Shown: piece after piece, positions 1 to 8,036 of the stretch
Position numbering within the stretch: the first letter of the stretch is position 1
Layout of the letters: every line of letters begins with the position of its first letter
Assembly: GCA_022821385.1 (NCBI GenBank)
Contig: JAJEDR010000025.1
Span: forward strand, 19,160 to 83,159
Length of the DNA: 64,000 nucleotides
Source of the DNA: Rhodothermales bacterium
GTDB taxonomy: Bacteria; Bacteroidota; Rhodothermia; Rhodothermales; Bin80
Direction of reading: 5' to 3'
Notes under the pieces: generated by a model
What the model was told of the DNA's origin: nothing
Seen by the model: the letters and a program-made list of their open reading frames with translations, nothing else
Databases searched by the model: none
Made by a program: the position numbers and the translations under genes

Positions 1-792
1 GGGGGGGCCGTAGCGAGCCTTGGTTACGCGCAGGTACTTTATATTCTGCCGATTTCCCTCTTCGGTCTCTCCGTTGCCGCTGCTGAGCTGCCCGAACTTT
101 CCAGGATAGGGTCTAACAGCCTTCCGCGCACAGCGCAGCGCATTAATGCAGGGTTGCGCCAGGGTCTGTTCCTAGCGATACCTACGGCACTGGGGTATAT
201 AGCACTGGGGTACGTAATTATCGGCGCTATCTATCGCGGGGGTTTGTTTGATGTGGACGACAACTGGCTTGCGTATGTCATTTTGGCCACCTACAGTTTG
301 GGGCTCTTGGCAACCATTAGCAGTCGGTTATTACAGAATGGTTTTTGGGCACTCGGCGACACACGCACGCCAGCCCGCATGGCCATGATCCGTGCAGCGA
401 TTGCGTTGACGGTTGCAATACCGGTAATGTTTGCACTTGATAGATTGTCGGTGTCACTCATTACGGGACCTGGGACGTCAGAGCTTTATTTCGGTGCAGT
501 TGGGTTGGCCTTTGGCAGTGCGGTGGCCTCATGGGTTGAGTGGTGGTTGCTTGGACGTGTACTGAAGCGCCGTTTGGACACCACGTTCACACCTTGGCGG
601 GCTGCGGGAACAATGGCATCGTTCGTCATAGCAGCGCTTATTCCTTCTGGAATCCTGTGGTATTTCGTACAAAGTTGGTCGCCAGTCTGGCTAGGCGTCA
701 CGGTTACTTTTGTTTTTGCTGCTACCTACCTGCTACTGGCTCGTCTGTCTAGGCGCCCAGAGCTATCGGCATGGATCGGACGTCTTAGGTAG
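1..792 (+). CDS. murJ: Lipid II flippase MurJ, C-terminal part (5' end outside window)
   Basis: The reading frame is open from the first base, so the gene begins before the window; 263 residues are visible. MurJ (MviN) is an inner-membrane flippase of the MOP superfamily that moves lipid II to the periplasmic face for peptidoglycan synthesis. The stretch LPISLFGLSVAAAELPELSR at about residues 17-36 is the family's conserved loop and transmembrane 7-8 region, followed by an arginine-rich loop and six hydrophobic helices. The last visible part (SRRPELSAWIGRL) is a typical short cytoplasmic tail. Full-length MurJ is about 500 residues, so roughly half is missing upstream. The nearest ATG in frame lies well inside the conserved domain and is not a real start. 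Confidence 0.9.
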   Translation, partial: GGAVASLGYAQVLYILPISLFGLSVAAAELPELSRIGSNSLPRTAQRINAGLRQGLFLAIPTALGYIALGYVIIGAIYRGGLFDVDDNWLAYVILATYSLGLLATISSRLLQNGFWALGDTRTPARMAMIRAAIALTVAIPVMFALDRLSVSLITGPGTSELYFGAVGLAFGSAVASWVEWWLLGRVLKRRLDTTFTPWRAAGTMASFVIAALIPSGILWYFVQSWSPVWLGVTVTFVFAATYLLLARLSRRPELSAWIGRLR

Positions 793-1078
793 GGGCTTGA
801 TTGAATAAGCAAGCTGGTGGGGTGATCGCGCATTTTCCGCTATGCATCAAGTGATGACTCACCAGGATGCGAAGGAATGAGAAAATTTGGCTGGCTATGG
901 ATCGAGTTCCTGTTTGTTGAAAGTCGAGATAATTATGTTATGGCTCCGGCGCCAATTTCGCGATATTCTACCGGAACTGTTGTGGATAGGGATCCCGGCC
1001 ACCGAGATCCTCCTTCAGACATCCATTACTTTCGCTCCTATTTAGTCCGTGAGATTATCCGCGCCAAAAATACTCTCT

Positions 1079-1600
1079 CTATCCCAAGTCCTCAATGACA
1101 TCTTGCATGTAACTTTGAAGCCACGGTAATGGCTCGGTTCGCAGCCAAGTTGTGAGTATATCTCGTATACCTGCGTCACCCCAAAACTCCGCTGCTTGCA
1201 ATGCTGCATCTCGTATCTCTACATCGTTCATTGTCATTGCTCTCTGTACAAGCCTAGTACGCCAATACTCTGTTCCGGGACATATTTGCCGTCCAAGACA
1301 CCGCAACACCGAAGCAGAGAAGGCGGGGTGCTCGGCATCAATGCAAGCTGTGTAAAGCCACTCAAACACGCGGTCGGAACCTACGGATCGTATTACTTTG
1401 CCAATAATATCCTCGGCTGGATGATCTATGCCGTCTTCAAGTGGTCTAGCCTCAAACGAGGCATACAACAAGTCCCTTAAACGCAACAGCCCTTGGTCCG
1501 CCATTACATATCCACATTGGAATTTCTGTCCAATAACCTCACGTTCTTTCTGTAACTCAACGATGTCCGGCGAAGTCGCAAGTGACATGTCTTGGGCCAA
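1079..1600 (-). CDS. Hypothetical alpha-helical (HEAT-like) protein
   Basis: A 173-residue protein I do not recognise. From about residue 60 onward it reads as paired amphipathic helices of HEAT/ARM type (for example VEIRDAALQAAEFWGDAG, then a helix around ILTTWLRTE), with no signal peptide or membrane segment. A second ATG at residue 5 is an alternative start. It lies about 25 bases downstream of the broken unrecognised gene at 1625-2437 on the same strand, so the two may once have been one transcript. HEAT-like proteins of this size are often immunity or adaptor proteins, but nothing here proves such a role. Confidence 0.55.
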   Translation of the reverse strand: MAQDMSLATSPDIVELQKEREVIGQKFQCGYVMADQGLLRLRDLLYASFEARPLEDGIDHPAEDIIGKVIRSVGSDRVFEWLYTACIDAEHPAFSASVLRCLGRQICPGTEYWRTRLVQRAMTMNDVEIRDAALQAAEFWGDAGIRDILTTWLRTEPLPWLQSYMQDVIEDLG

Positions 1601-1624
1601 TGAATCACATGGATCATCTGATAT

Positions 1625-2437
1625 CTAAGACCGGCTATCCAACACTGTGGAGTTCAGCACAAAAACCGGGTCTGTTGGCCGCATGGTTGTCTGATATTCA
1701 CGTTGAATAGCTTTGAACCCCATAAGTTCGAACGCTCGGCCCAAAAACATGGTGCGTTGGAAAGCAGTAAGATAATGCCATGTCGTTAAGACTTCGAACG
1801 AAAGCTTCGGTTTTGCGGAGGATTATGGATCACGGACTATTGGTTCTACGCTTCCGCAGGCACAAAATCGTTTAGATAGAGGAAAGCTGGAATCTGGGGA
1901 CGGGGTAACTAGCAGTATAGAGCGCGTATCATCTGCGCCAACGTATCTCGCTGATGTTTCTTGCACAGCCTGATGAATCTGGCGGGTTGTCCGACGGTAT
2001 ACACTTGCAGATTTTGCACGCGGAAGATGGCTTACCGTTTGGTTTGCCGGACTTGATATTAGGAGCGAAGACGGAGTAATTACCGTTGATTGCAAAATGC
2101 CAACGGATTCAGGTACGGACAAGAAAACAGTATTTGCCAGATGTCTTGGTGATTGATCAACATCTGCGAGGGGGTGGGTGTACATAATGATGAGGGTACC
2201 GGGACCACTGCTGCGGAAGGGTACAATGTCGTGTATGACGATGAGGGCGGCCTGTAGGCCGAACATCCTGCGACTTCCTGCCAGACCATCCTCGGGCTGA
2301 TAACTAATATCTCGGGAGGGATGCACCTTCCCCCTCCTTCCCCTATGGCCAACATGCAACAAGGGCATAATTGGGGCTTGGGGTGGATCAGAATAACGCT
2401 CAGCCTTGGACGAGATGCGGAATAGTTGGTATATCAC
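1625..2437 (-). pseudogene. Unrecognised protein gene interrupted by one in-frame stop
   Basis: One minus-strand frame stays protein-like across this stretch but is split by a single TAA at 1823-1825. The part before the stop ends ...FCACGSVEPIVRDP. The part after it continues in the same frame (SSAKPKLSFEVLTTWHYLTA, then TMFLGRAFELMGFKAIQREY) and ends at a TAG at 1625-1627, about 25 bases before the next gene. I do not recognise the family. The downstream part has no good start codon, which favours one gene with a nonsense change over two genes. Less certain is how far upstream the true start lies, because the first 60 residues look less protein-like. Confidence 0.4.
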
Positions 2438-2592
2438 AAGTATCGTTTTGGGGTACTATTTCATCATCTCATCATCAGGCCTCGCGGGTGGTTCAGTGAC
2501 ATGATTGCTATCACACTCAGATGTTCGCCATGGTGGAAAGGGAACAAGGAATTCAATAACCCGTTTCGGACGAGTAGGACTGTTTGAGTAAT

Positions 2593-2913
2593 ATGTCCGA
2601 CATTAAACCTGACACCACACGTCTTTTTTCTCTGCTTCGCAGGTTGACGAAGGGAGGGAAGTTGTCACCAGACGAAACCCATGAACTTTCAGAACTCATT
2701 CATACCATGGCAGGAGCAAATGTAATTGCCGAAATCGCATCTTTCAAGGAAGCGATGCTTTCGAGAATAGACTCAAAGTTTGATACGCTCTCCGCAAGGC
2801 TGGATGCACAGGACAGCAAGCTTAAATTCATGGCTTGGCTGATCGGAATCATTGGTGGGATTTTTGGAATAATTGGGATCATCGTTGCCTACGGTACATT
2901 CCTAGCGGGCTGA
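2593..2913 (+). CDS. Small coiled-coil protein with C-terminal membrane anchor
   Basis: A 106-residue protein starting at an ATG; a TTG three codons upstream is also in frame. The first 40 residues are charged. Residues about 45-85 form a heptad-like coiled coil (SKFDTLSARLDAQDSKLKFM), and a single strongly hydrophobic helix closes the protein (WLIGIIGGIFGIIGIIVAYG). This layout is that of DUF1640/Bdr-like small membrane proteins, with a cytoplasmic coiled coil tethered to the inner membrane. No neighbour indicates a function; it stands alone between two degraded stretches and may belong to a mobile or accessory island. Confidence 0.6.
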   Translation: MSDIKPDTTRLFSLLRRLTKGGKLSPDETHELSELIHTMAGANVIAEIASFKEAMLSRIDSKFDTLSARLDAQDSKLKFMAWLIGIIGGIFGIIGIIVAYGTFLAG

Positions 2914-2973
2914 TCCAGTGCCCTTTTTGCTCTGGTAGAAGCAGACGCCGTTCCTGTACTAAACTTTTGGAAA

Positions 2974-3478
2974 TTAGTGTTTCGTATTCGGAGTAAATTC
3001 AAAGTCAATCTTTGTGGTCCAGTCAACAATTTTCGAATACCACGACTGATTATACCTGATGAATCCGTCATCACTCTCATAGTCGGACGAATGAGTACCC
3101 GAGAAGAAGCGATATTGGGTAACTCCAAAGAGGGCAGTGGCAAACATTTGGTCTCCTATTCGGCTGTTCCACCGAAGAGATGCTAAACGATTGTGCCAGT
3201 CCAGATCGTAGCGGATGCGATCATTTCCGCCCGGAATCGGTCTTTCTTCGTAGGAAAACCTGTCCTCGCCCGCATAGCCGCTAAGATATACGATCTCGTT
3301 GCGATAAGATATAGTTCGCCTTCATGTTTATGTCATAAAAGGCAGCTCCGATCTAGTGATTTTTTCGGGGTTGGATTGTCGGGATGCCCGCGGGAGGGTT
3401 TTATCGTTATGGGTATGGTGCAGGTAAGAATCGAAGATGTAGCCGCTCACAGTACGGAGTTCAAGTACTAAAGCAACT
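2974..3478 (-). pseudogene. TonB-dependent receptor remnant (middle of the barrel)
   Basis: The minus strand encodes barrel-type sequence typical of large TonB-dependent receptors: INMKANYILSQRD, then YLSGYAGEDRFSYEERPIPG, then LASLRWNSRIGDQMFATALF, ending in a stop after FEFTPNTKH. The pieces are in different frames. One shift lies between the SQRD and YLSGY pieces, near 3290; another lies near 3340, where the upstream piece (RTVSGYIFDSYLHHTHND) runs out of frame. The plug domain, TonB box and barrel C-terminus are all absent, so this is a relic of a much longer gene. It sits directly downstream of the shortened AbiEii toxin and may have been joined to it by the same deletion. Confidence 0.7.
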
Positions 3479-3487
3479 AGATACTCC

Positions 3488-3889
3488 CTAATTGTTTGGC
3501 ACAAAAACCCTATTATTGCCAGCCATGCCGTACTCAGCAGCAACGAAATCCACCTGTACAACCACGGGATCCGGAGTTCCTCCATCGTTCAGCTCCACAT
3601 CTCGATGGAAGATAAAAGCTCGCTTGCCATCAGGGTAGTAGGCTGATTGTTCAAGGAGCTTCCGGATCGGGCCAAGGGGCGCTCCCTGAATCGCTTTATG
3701 ATCAATCGCCAGATCCACATCGATTGAGCCAATGTGCCTGGAGTGTGGCATGAGGAGGGGAGGCACCCAGCCCCCGACTATAGCGGTGTGTTCTTCGTAC
3801 TGATCGAGCACCTGCGTGAGCTCGATGAGTACTCTATGGGCCGCTTTCACAGCGCGGCTTCCGTAGTCGTTAGCCGTGTATTGTTTCAT
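3488..3889 (-). CDS. AbiEii-type nucleotidyltransferase toxin, C-terminally shortened
   Basis: A 133-residue protein with the minimal nucleotidyltransferase core of the type IV toxin family AbiEii/AbiGii: VGGW at residues 38-41 and the acidic pair D57/D59 in GSIDVDLAID. A third conserved block (VVVQVDFVAAEYG) lies near residues 110-122. Family members usually continue for another 130-170 residues of mostly helical sequence; here a stop follows FVPNN and a TonB-receptor relic begins about 10 bases beyond it. The start at 3889 is chosen because its ATG overlaps the antitoxin stop as ATGA, a coupled arrangement usual in abiE operons. Loss of the C-terminal half makes activity doubtful. Confidence 0.65.
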   Translation of the reverse strand: MKQYTANDYGSRAVKAAHRVLIELTQVLDQYEEHTAIVGGWVPPLLMPHSRHIGSIDVDLAIDHKAIQGAPLGPIRKLLEQSAYYPDGKRAFIFHRDVELNDGGTPDPVVVQVDFVAAEYGMAGNNRVFVPNN

Positions 3890-5007
3890 GGAGTCTTTTC
3901 CCTGTTTAGAGCTGTCTCCCATAGGGGCTTGATAATTTGGCTATGCAGGAATGCTGCGGATTCGTCCCCTCGAGCTCTCGTCTGCTTGAGATCGATGAAG
4001 AGCTGAAAAGGATGGGCTATCCATATTCCCCCTATCTTCTCCTTACCATGAAATACGCCGTCGTCGTAAGCATCGAAGATCTGGACATTTGCGCCCCTGC
4101 TGACTTCCCGAAAGCCCGCATGGCGAGCAACCCGTTTGATCTGTTTAGACTCCACGTAAGCCGTCGCACGGTGATACGAAATATGCGGAGCAAAGCGTTC
4201 AGCACCAGAACACCCAGCCAGCGCATAGCGGGCGCCTAATGTCTCGGCTGCTTCAGCCAGACGGCGCTCTGTTTCCTGCCTATTTTCGAGGCTGTAGTAA
4301 TTATGGATCTGGTTGCGCCTCCGCCTAAAAGTTGTTGCCCAACAGTCAAGAGCGTCATTGGGTCTTACCAATGCCAAGCCCCGTGCTGTTTTTTGAGCCC
4401 ATTCTCTGTCCAGGAGGAGCGGTTTCGCCTTTGCTACAAGACCATAGCTGATATCTGCTTCCTTGGCTAGGGCGGTCATGCGCCACGGCTTATAAGGGTG
4501 CCTGAGGAGGACCCGGAGGACACGAGAAGCCTTGGGTGCGAACAGCGACCGAAGCTCAGAACGCTCCGAAAAGGGATTGGACTGGCCCGTCCTCTCTACA
4601 TAAATACCCCTTACGGCGAGTTGCCCGTTACCCGCAAGGTCAAGATAGCCGTGGCCATGCTCTTGTAATATAGCGGCGGATGTTTCGGATACATAGGGAG
4701 CAACAAAAATGCCGTAGGCCCGCGGGCCCCCCCTAGCATGCGCCCGTTGGACGTAACGGGTAAGCTGGACGGCTGCTATTCTTGCCCAACGAGGTTGTCC
4801 GTTCGATTTCACCTCAAAAATGAGGGCGTAAGGGACAGTTTTGCTGCCTTTTGACGGACCTTCAATTTCTACTTCGGCAAGAAAGTCTGGGCGTGCGTTG
4901 TCAATAGGTTTCTGATAGCTGATCCGCAGATCAGATACGGCAGGAATGGCCCGGAGCATTTGCTCTATGATAGGACCCGCATGAGTACGAATTTCTCTTT
5001 CTGTCAT
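3886..5007 (-). CDS. AbiEi-like antitoxin with nuclease-like N-terminal domain
   Basis: A 373-residue protein that pairs with the downstream nucleotidyltransferase. A winged-helix region at about residues 150-215 (LRVLLRHPYKPWRMTALAKE, then ISYGLVAKAKPLL) and an AbiEi-like C-terminal domain suggest a type IV antitoxin and autorepressor. The N-terminal 120 residues are unusual: PD at 40-41, then E65-V-K67 in LIFEVKSNG, then Q81, which matches the spacing of a PD-(D/E)XK nuclease fold. The start at 5007 (MTEREIRTH) is preferred over an in-frame ATG 37 codons upstream, because that extension would run through the palindromic operator at 5017-5040. The role as antitoxin is inferred from gene order and domain type. 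Confidence 0.6.
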   Translation of the reverse strand: MTEREIRTHAGPIIEQMLRAIPAVSDLRISYQKPIDNARPDFLAEVEIEGPSKGSKTVPYALIFEVKSNGQPRWARIAAVQLTRYVQRAHARGGPRAYGIFVAPYVSETSAAILQEHGHGYLDLAGNGQLAVRGIYVERTGQSNPFSERSELRSLFAPKASRVLRVLLRHPYKPWRMTALAKEADISYGLVAKAKPLLLDREWAQKTARGLALVRPNDALDCWATTFRRRRNQIHNYYSLENRQETERRLAEAAETLGARYALAGCSGAERFAPHISYHRATAYVESKQIKRVARHAGFREVSRGANVQIFDAYDDGVFHGKEKIGGIWIAHPFQLFIDLKQTRARGDESAAFLHSQIIKPLWETALNREKTP

Positions 5008-5016
5008 TGAATTTGA

Positions 5017-5040
5017 TATTATTACCGTATGGTGATAATA
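5017..5040 (-). promoter_or_regulatory. Palindromic operator upstream of the AbiE-like pair
   Basis: Two 10-base arms, TATTATTACC and GGTGATAATA, separated by GTAT, form an inverted repeat with nine of ten positions paired. It lies 10-33 bases upstream of the antitoxin start. A further copy of the half-site GTGATAAT occurs at 5050-5057. AbiEi antitoxins are known to bind inverted repeats in their own promoter, so this is a likely autoregulatory site. The AT-rich arms could also contain the -10 element. Confidence 0.5.
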
Positions 5041-5244
5041 CCTTTTATAGTGATAATGTGTTTCATAGCCAAGTGCAGTGGCTAGTGCAGAGCAACTCCG
5101 AAAGCTGCCGGGATACACCGCATCGTTTCTTTCCGGTTTCTGACCTTGTGCCAGGTTTACTGTCCAGTATCAGCGCAAAGGAGAGGTGGTTGCTGCCATC
5201 ATAGTGCGCGGTGACTCAGAGCCGGCTCAAGCTGCGGTTGTACT

Positions 5245-5436
5245 ATGCGTTTTCGGGACGGCCGGTCTGAGTCACGCGAATCGTCTCCGATGGAAGCGTC
5301 GTTTGCCCAAGGTGCTCCACCGATCACTCTCATTGATGGGGACAAGCTTGTCGACCCGCTCATAGAGTACGGGATCGGCATCCGCAAGCGCGCAATAGAG
5401 ATCCTTACTATTGATCTGGATAGTTATCGCACGTAG
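5245..5436 (+). pseudogene. Mrr-type restriction endonuclease, C-terminal remnant
   Basis: The last 43 codons read GAPPITLIDGDKLVDPLIEY followed by GIGIRKR, the conserved C-terminal end of the Mrr_cat family of modification-dependent endonucleases, ending at a TAG. The upstream part of this frame no longer resembles the family, and the catalytic core with its D...QxK motif is not found before it. The gene is therefore a 3' fragment. It lies just upstream of the AbiE-like antitoxin on the opposite strand, in the same patch of broken defence genes. Confidence 0.6.
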
Positions 5437-5499
5437 AGAATACGGAAGACGAGTGAGCGAACAAGAACGTCGCACTGCCACGATGGTAGTAGTGAACGC

Positions 5500-5815
5500 T
5501 CACTCGGCGGTCTGGTCGTGATGTCTACGACCGACCCAAGCTGCATTCTTTGACCAGACACAGCTGGCAACCTTTCCGAATCCTAAATTCGACGGTACCT
5601 TAACGGAGAGGTGCCAGTAAACTCCTTTTGGAGGCCATTTCAGGGCAATATGCTAAAGTACTTCCGGCAGTCACGGTAGCAAAACAGCATTTCTTTATGC
5701 CTGCAACGGTTCAGTTTCGCACTCCCGCAGCGTAGTTAGAAGTGTTCGCCGTTTGGCCATTGCACCGCGTTGAACCACTTGCGGGCTGCTGTATCGCCCG
5801 GTATCCGTTCCGGCG
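5500..5815 (-). pseudogene. IS1595-family (ISXO2-like) transposase, N-terminal remnant
   Basis: The minus strand encodes ERIPGDTAARKWFNAVQWPN near its start, then a zinc-ribbon piece (LRCGSAKLNRCRHKEMLF, CYRDCRKYFSIL), then in another frame SKNAAWVGRRHHDQTAE. This matches the order of zinc ribbon and helix-turn-helix in ISXO2-like transposases, where the tryptophan-proline motif RWPNG and two CxxC pairs start the protein. Several stops (for example after NGEHF at 5736) and at least one frameshift break it. The catalytic DDE part is missing here. A different piece of the same transposase type survives at 27488-27808. Confidence 0.6.
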
Positions 5816-6334
5816 GTGCACAAACTGTAATCCCCTTTCTGCGTGAGCGCCTTGGTTTAGCCGTGCTTTTTTGGTTATCCCGGATACAGCGCCAGATGTC
5901 AAAGATTTCAAGTATCCTATGTAATCCCTTTTTTAAGTTCCAGGCTCGTGCAAATCTATCTGTATCCCCATAGTGCAAATCCACTGGCACTGTAATGTGG
6001 ATCTGGACAAGCGGGAACAGCTGAGTTTCCTGTGCAATGAAACTCAAGTTGTAGACGTAGTAGAACCAGACTGTTTACAGTAGAATCGGGGCATGATCGA
6101 TGTGTGGGATGAACGAGTTTACCGGAAATGGGTGAAAGCTCTTCGCAATGACTGGCGTTGGAGTAAATGGGCCACGGAGCCCTCATAAAATCAACGCACG
6201 GGGAGTGCGGAATGAAGTATGGGGTGTCACGGTAGGCTATTTGCGCATTTCAGCAGGATAAATGTTGTAACAATTATCTGGAATCCAAATCGTTGGGGCG
6301 AAGCTTTGAAGGCGCTTCTAGGGAATTCCAAAGC
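5816..6334. other. Stretch without a recognisable gene
   Basis: About 520 bases between the transposase remnant and yqgE. Short frames occur on both strands, including a 31-codon plus-strand frame at 6092-6187 rich in tryptophan and charged residues (RKWVKALRNDWRWSKW), but none has a recognisable family or convincing start. It probably consists of eroded mobile-element sequence followed by the yqgE promoter region. Confidence 0.4.
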
Positions 6335-6898
6335 ATGACTACAAATAGTTTTTCTTCCATAGGACCTGGCGATTTACTGGTTGCACCACCGAACCAGATA
6401 TCTCCACCATTTGATCGTACACTTGTTGTGATTTGTATGCACGATTCGGAGGGTAGCCTAGGCTTCGTGATAAATCGCAAACACCGCTTTGATTTGGGTA
6501 GCTTGATTGCGTGTGATTTTCCACATCAGGGGGTTTATTTTGGCGGTCCAGTTGAGGAAAATTCGTTGGCCTGTCTACATCAACATGGTTCCTCCGTGCA
6601 GGGGGCACTACCTTTCACGGATGAGCTGTCATTCAACTTGGATGTAGGGGCTGTATTGGGGGCGCTTGGAGACGAGATTCTTCAGCCGTGGCAGGTTCGG
6701 TTTTTTGTGGGATACTCTGGCTGGGCACCTGGACAACTTGAGGCAGAGATCAAGGCAGGTGCGTGGTTCGTAACGCGCGGAAATGAAGAACTGGTACTCA
6801 ACTCCAAACCCAACACCCTGTGGCGTACCGTTCTGCTAAAAATGGGTGGAGAGTACGCTCTTGTAGCCAACTTTCCTGAGGATCCGATGCTGAACTGA
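6335..6898 (+). CDS. YqgE/AlgH family protein (UPF0301)
   Basis: A 187-residue member of the DUF179 family. The family hallmarks are present: PGDLLVAPP near residue 9, a strand pair ending GSLGFVINR, the VYFGGPVE motif, and the late block VRFFVGYSGWAPGQLEAEI. The biochemical function of the family is not settled; it was first linked to alginate regulation in Pseudomonas. The start at 6335 is preferred over an in-frame ATG 14 codons upstream because the family begins close to this point. It stands alone on the plus strand and converges with folE, whose stop lies eight bases downstream. Confidence 0.9.
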   Translation: MTTNSFSSIGPGDLLVAPPNQISPPFDRTLVVICMHDSEGSLGFVINRKHRFDLGSLIACDFPHQGVYFGGPVEENSLACLHQHGSSVQGALPFTDELSFNLDVGAVLGALGDEILQPWQVRFFVGYSGWAPGQLEAEIKAGAWFVTRGNEELVLNSKPNTLWRTVLLKMGGEYALVANFPEDPMLN

Positions 6899-6906
6899 TC
6901 CCGGAG

Positions 6907-7524
6907 CTATTCGCTCTTCACCAGCCGCATGAACTCTGCGCGTGCTGTGCCCCGTGACAGGAAGATGCCACTCATTGCGCTTGTAGCAGTAACCGCATTC
7001 TGTTTCTGTACTCCGCGCATGGCCATGCAGAGGTGAGTGGCTTCAATTACGACAGCGGTTCCGATTGGATTAAGCACCTCATCAATGACATCCCTGATCT
7101 GGACCGTCAGGCGTTCCTGTACTTGTAGCCGACGCGCAAAAGCATCAACGACCCGCGGGATCTTGCTTAGGCCGACAATGTGATTCTGGGCGATGTAGGC
7201 GATGTGAGCTTTGCCAAAGAAAGGAAGCATATGGTGCTCACAAAGGCTGAATACATCTATGTCACGAACAAGGATCATCTCGTTGTATTCTTCCTCAAAG
7301 ATTGCGGATTCCAGAATGGCTTTTGCATCAATGTTATATCCTTGTGTGAGGAATGAGAGCGAACGTGCGACACGTTCAGGCGTCTTCAGTAGTCCCTCGC
7401 GCCCAGGATCTTCGCCAAGCAGGTGCAAAATTTCTGAGGCATGCCCGCTAAGGGCTTCAATAGGGGATTCAGTTTCTGCAGACACTTCTGCATAGGTACG
7501 TTCAGAAAGGACTGCACTATTCAT
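6907..7524 (-). CDS. folE: GTP cyclohydrolase I
   Basis: A 205-residue enzyme that converts GTP to 7,8-dihydroneopterin triphosphate, the first step to folate and biopterin-type cofactors. The zinc-binding motif LCEHHMLPF and the partner cysteine in THLCMAMRGVQ are intact, as is the substrate-binding region PSRV-like IPRVVDAFARRLQVQE. The start at 7524 is chosen because its ATG overlaps the last codons of the upstream pterin synthase (ATGAATAG), which implies translational coupling; longer in-frame starts would lie inside that gene. The pairing with a PTPS suggests pteridine synthesis beyond folate. Confidence 0.93.
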   Translation of the reverse strand: MNSAVLSERTYAEVSAETESPIEALSGHASEILHLLGEDPGREGLLKTPERVARSLSFLTQGYNIDAKAILESAIFEEEYNEMILVRDIDVFSLCEHHMLPFFGKAHIAYIAQNHIVGLSKIPRVVDAFARRLQVQERLTVQIRDVIDEVLNPIGTAVVIEATHLCMAMRGVQKQNAVTATSAMSGIFLSRGTARAEFMRLVKSE

Positions 7525-7936
7525 CGGGGCCAAAGTATTCGGCGGAGTTTTTTGGTGTTTCATAGAGTCGGACACGATAAAGCCTACCCGCTGGCAAAGC
7601 CTCTGCCAGTCGGTCCCAAATTGCAATGACAAGATTTTCGGTAGATGGCAGGACCCCCCTTAGGAAGGGGACATCTAGGTTCAGGTTTTTGTGATCCAGA
7701 TGACGGATGACGTGTTCATCTACAATGTGCCTCAATTCTGCCAGATCAATCACGTAACCCGTATCCGGGTTTGGTTTACCAGCGACGGTAACGGTCAGTT
7801 CATAATTGTGTCCGTGCCAGTTGGGATTGTTGCAGGGACCAAAGGTTGAACGATTCCATTCGTCTGGTTTCTCGGGATTATGCAGCCGGTGAGCGGCGTT
7901 GAAGTGGGCCTTGCGGGTAACGTAAACCGTTGGCAT
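7517..7936 (-). CDS. 6-pyruvoyl tetrahydropterin synthase, animal-like type
   Basis: A 139-residue T-fold protein. The zinc-binding and catalytic motif reads CNNPNWHGHNY, with five residues between cysteine and the first histidine; this is the spacing of animal 6-pyruvoyl tetrahydropterin synthase rather than the shorter spacing of bacterial QueD. The blocks LDHKNLNLDVPF, STENLVIAIWD and YRVRLYET also follow the animal enzyme. It would act on the product of FolE, encoded immediately downstream with overlapping start and stop. The start MPTVYVTRKAHFNAAHRLHN fits the family; a longer frame upstream lacks similarity. A queuosine role cannot be excluded. Confidence 0.85.
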   Translation of the reverse strand: MPTVYVTRKAHFNAAHRLHNPEKPDEWNRSTFGPCNNPNWHGHNYELTVTVAGKPNPDTGYVIDLAELRHIVDEHVIRHLDHKNLNLDVPFLRGVLPSTENLVIAIWDRLAEALPAGRLYRVRLYETPKNSAEYFGPDE

Positions 7937-8036
7937 TTCAGGATGCAGTAGTAGGGTGATCAAGTGCTGCTGCACACGGCGGCAAGGAACGAAGCGGACT
8001 AAGGATTGTTCAGCGAAGACAACTGGTCGAGGTCCT

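Noticed and set aside
877..1098. 73-codon plus-strand frame after murJ
   Set aside because: It runs into the 3' end of the HEAT-like gene on the other strand, and its residue order is not protein-like.
5736..6047. 103-codon minus-strand frame read as a separate gene
   Set aside because: Only its last 24 codons match anything, and they are the start of the IS1595 transposase remnant; the rest has no protein character.
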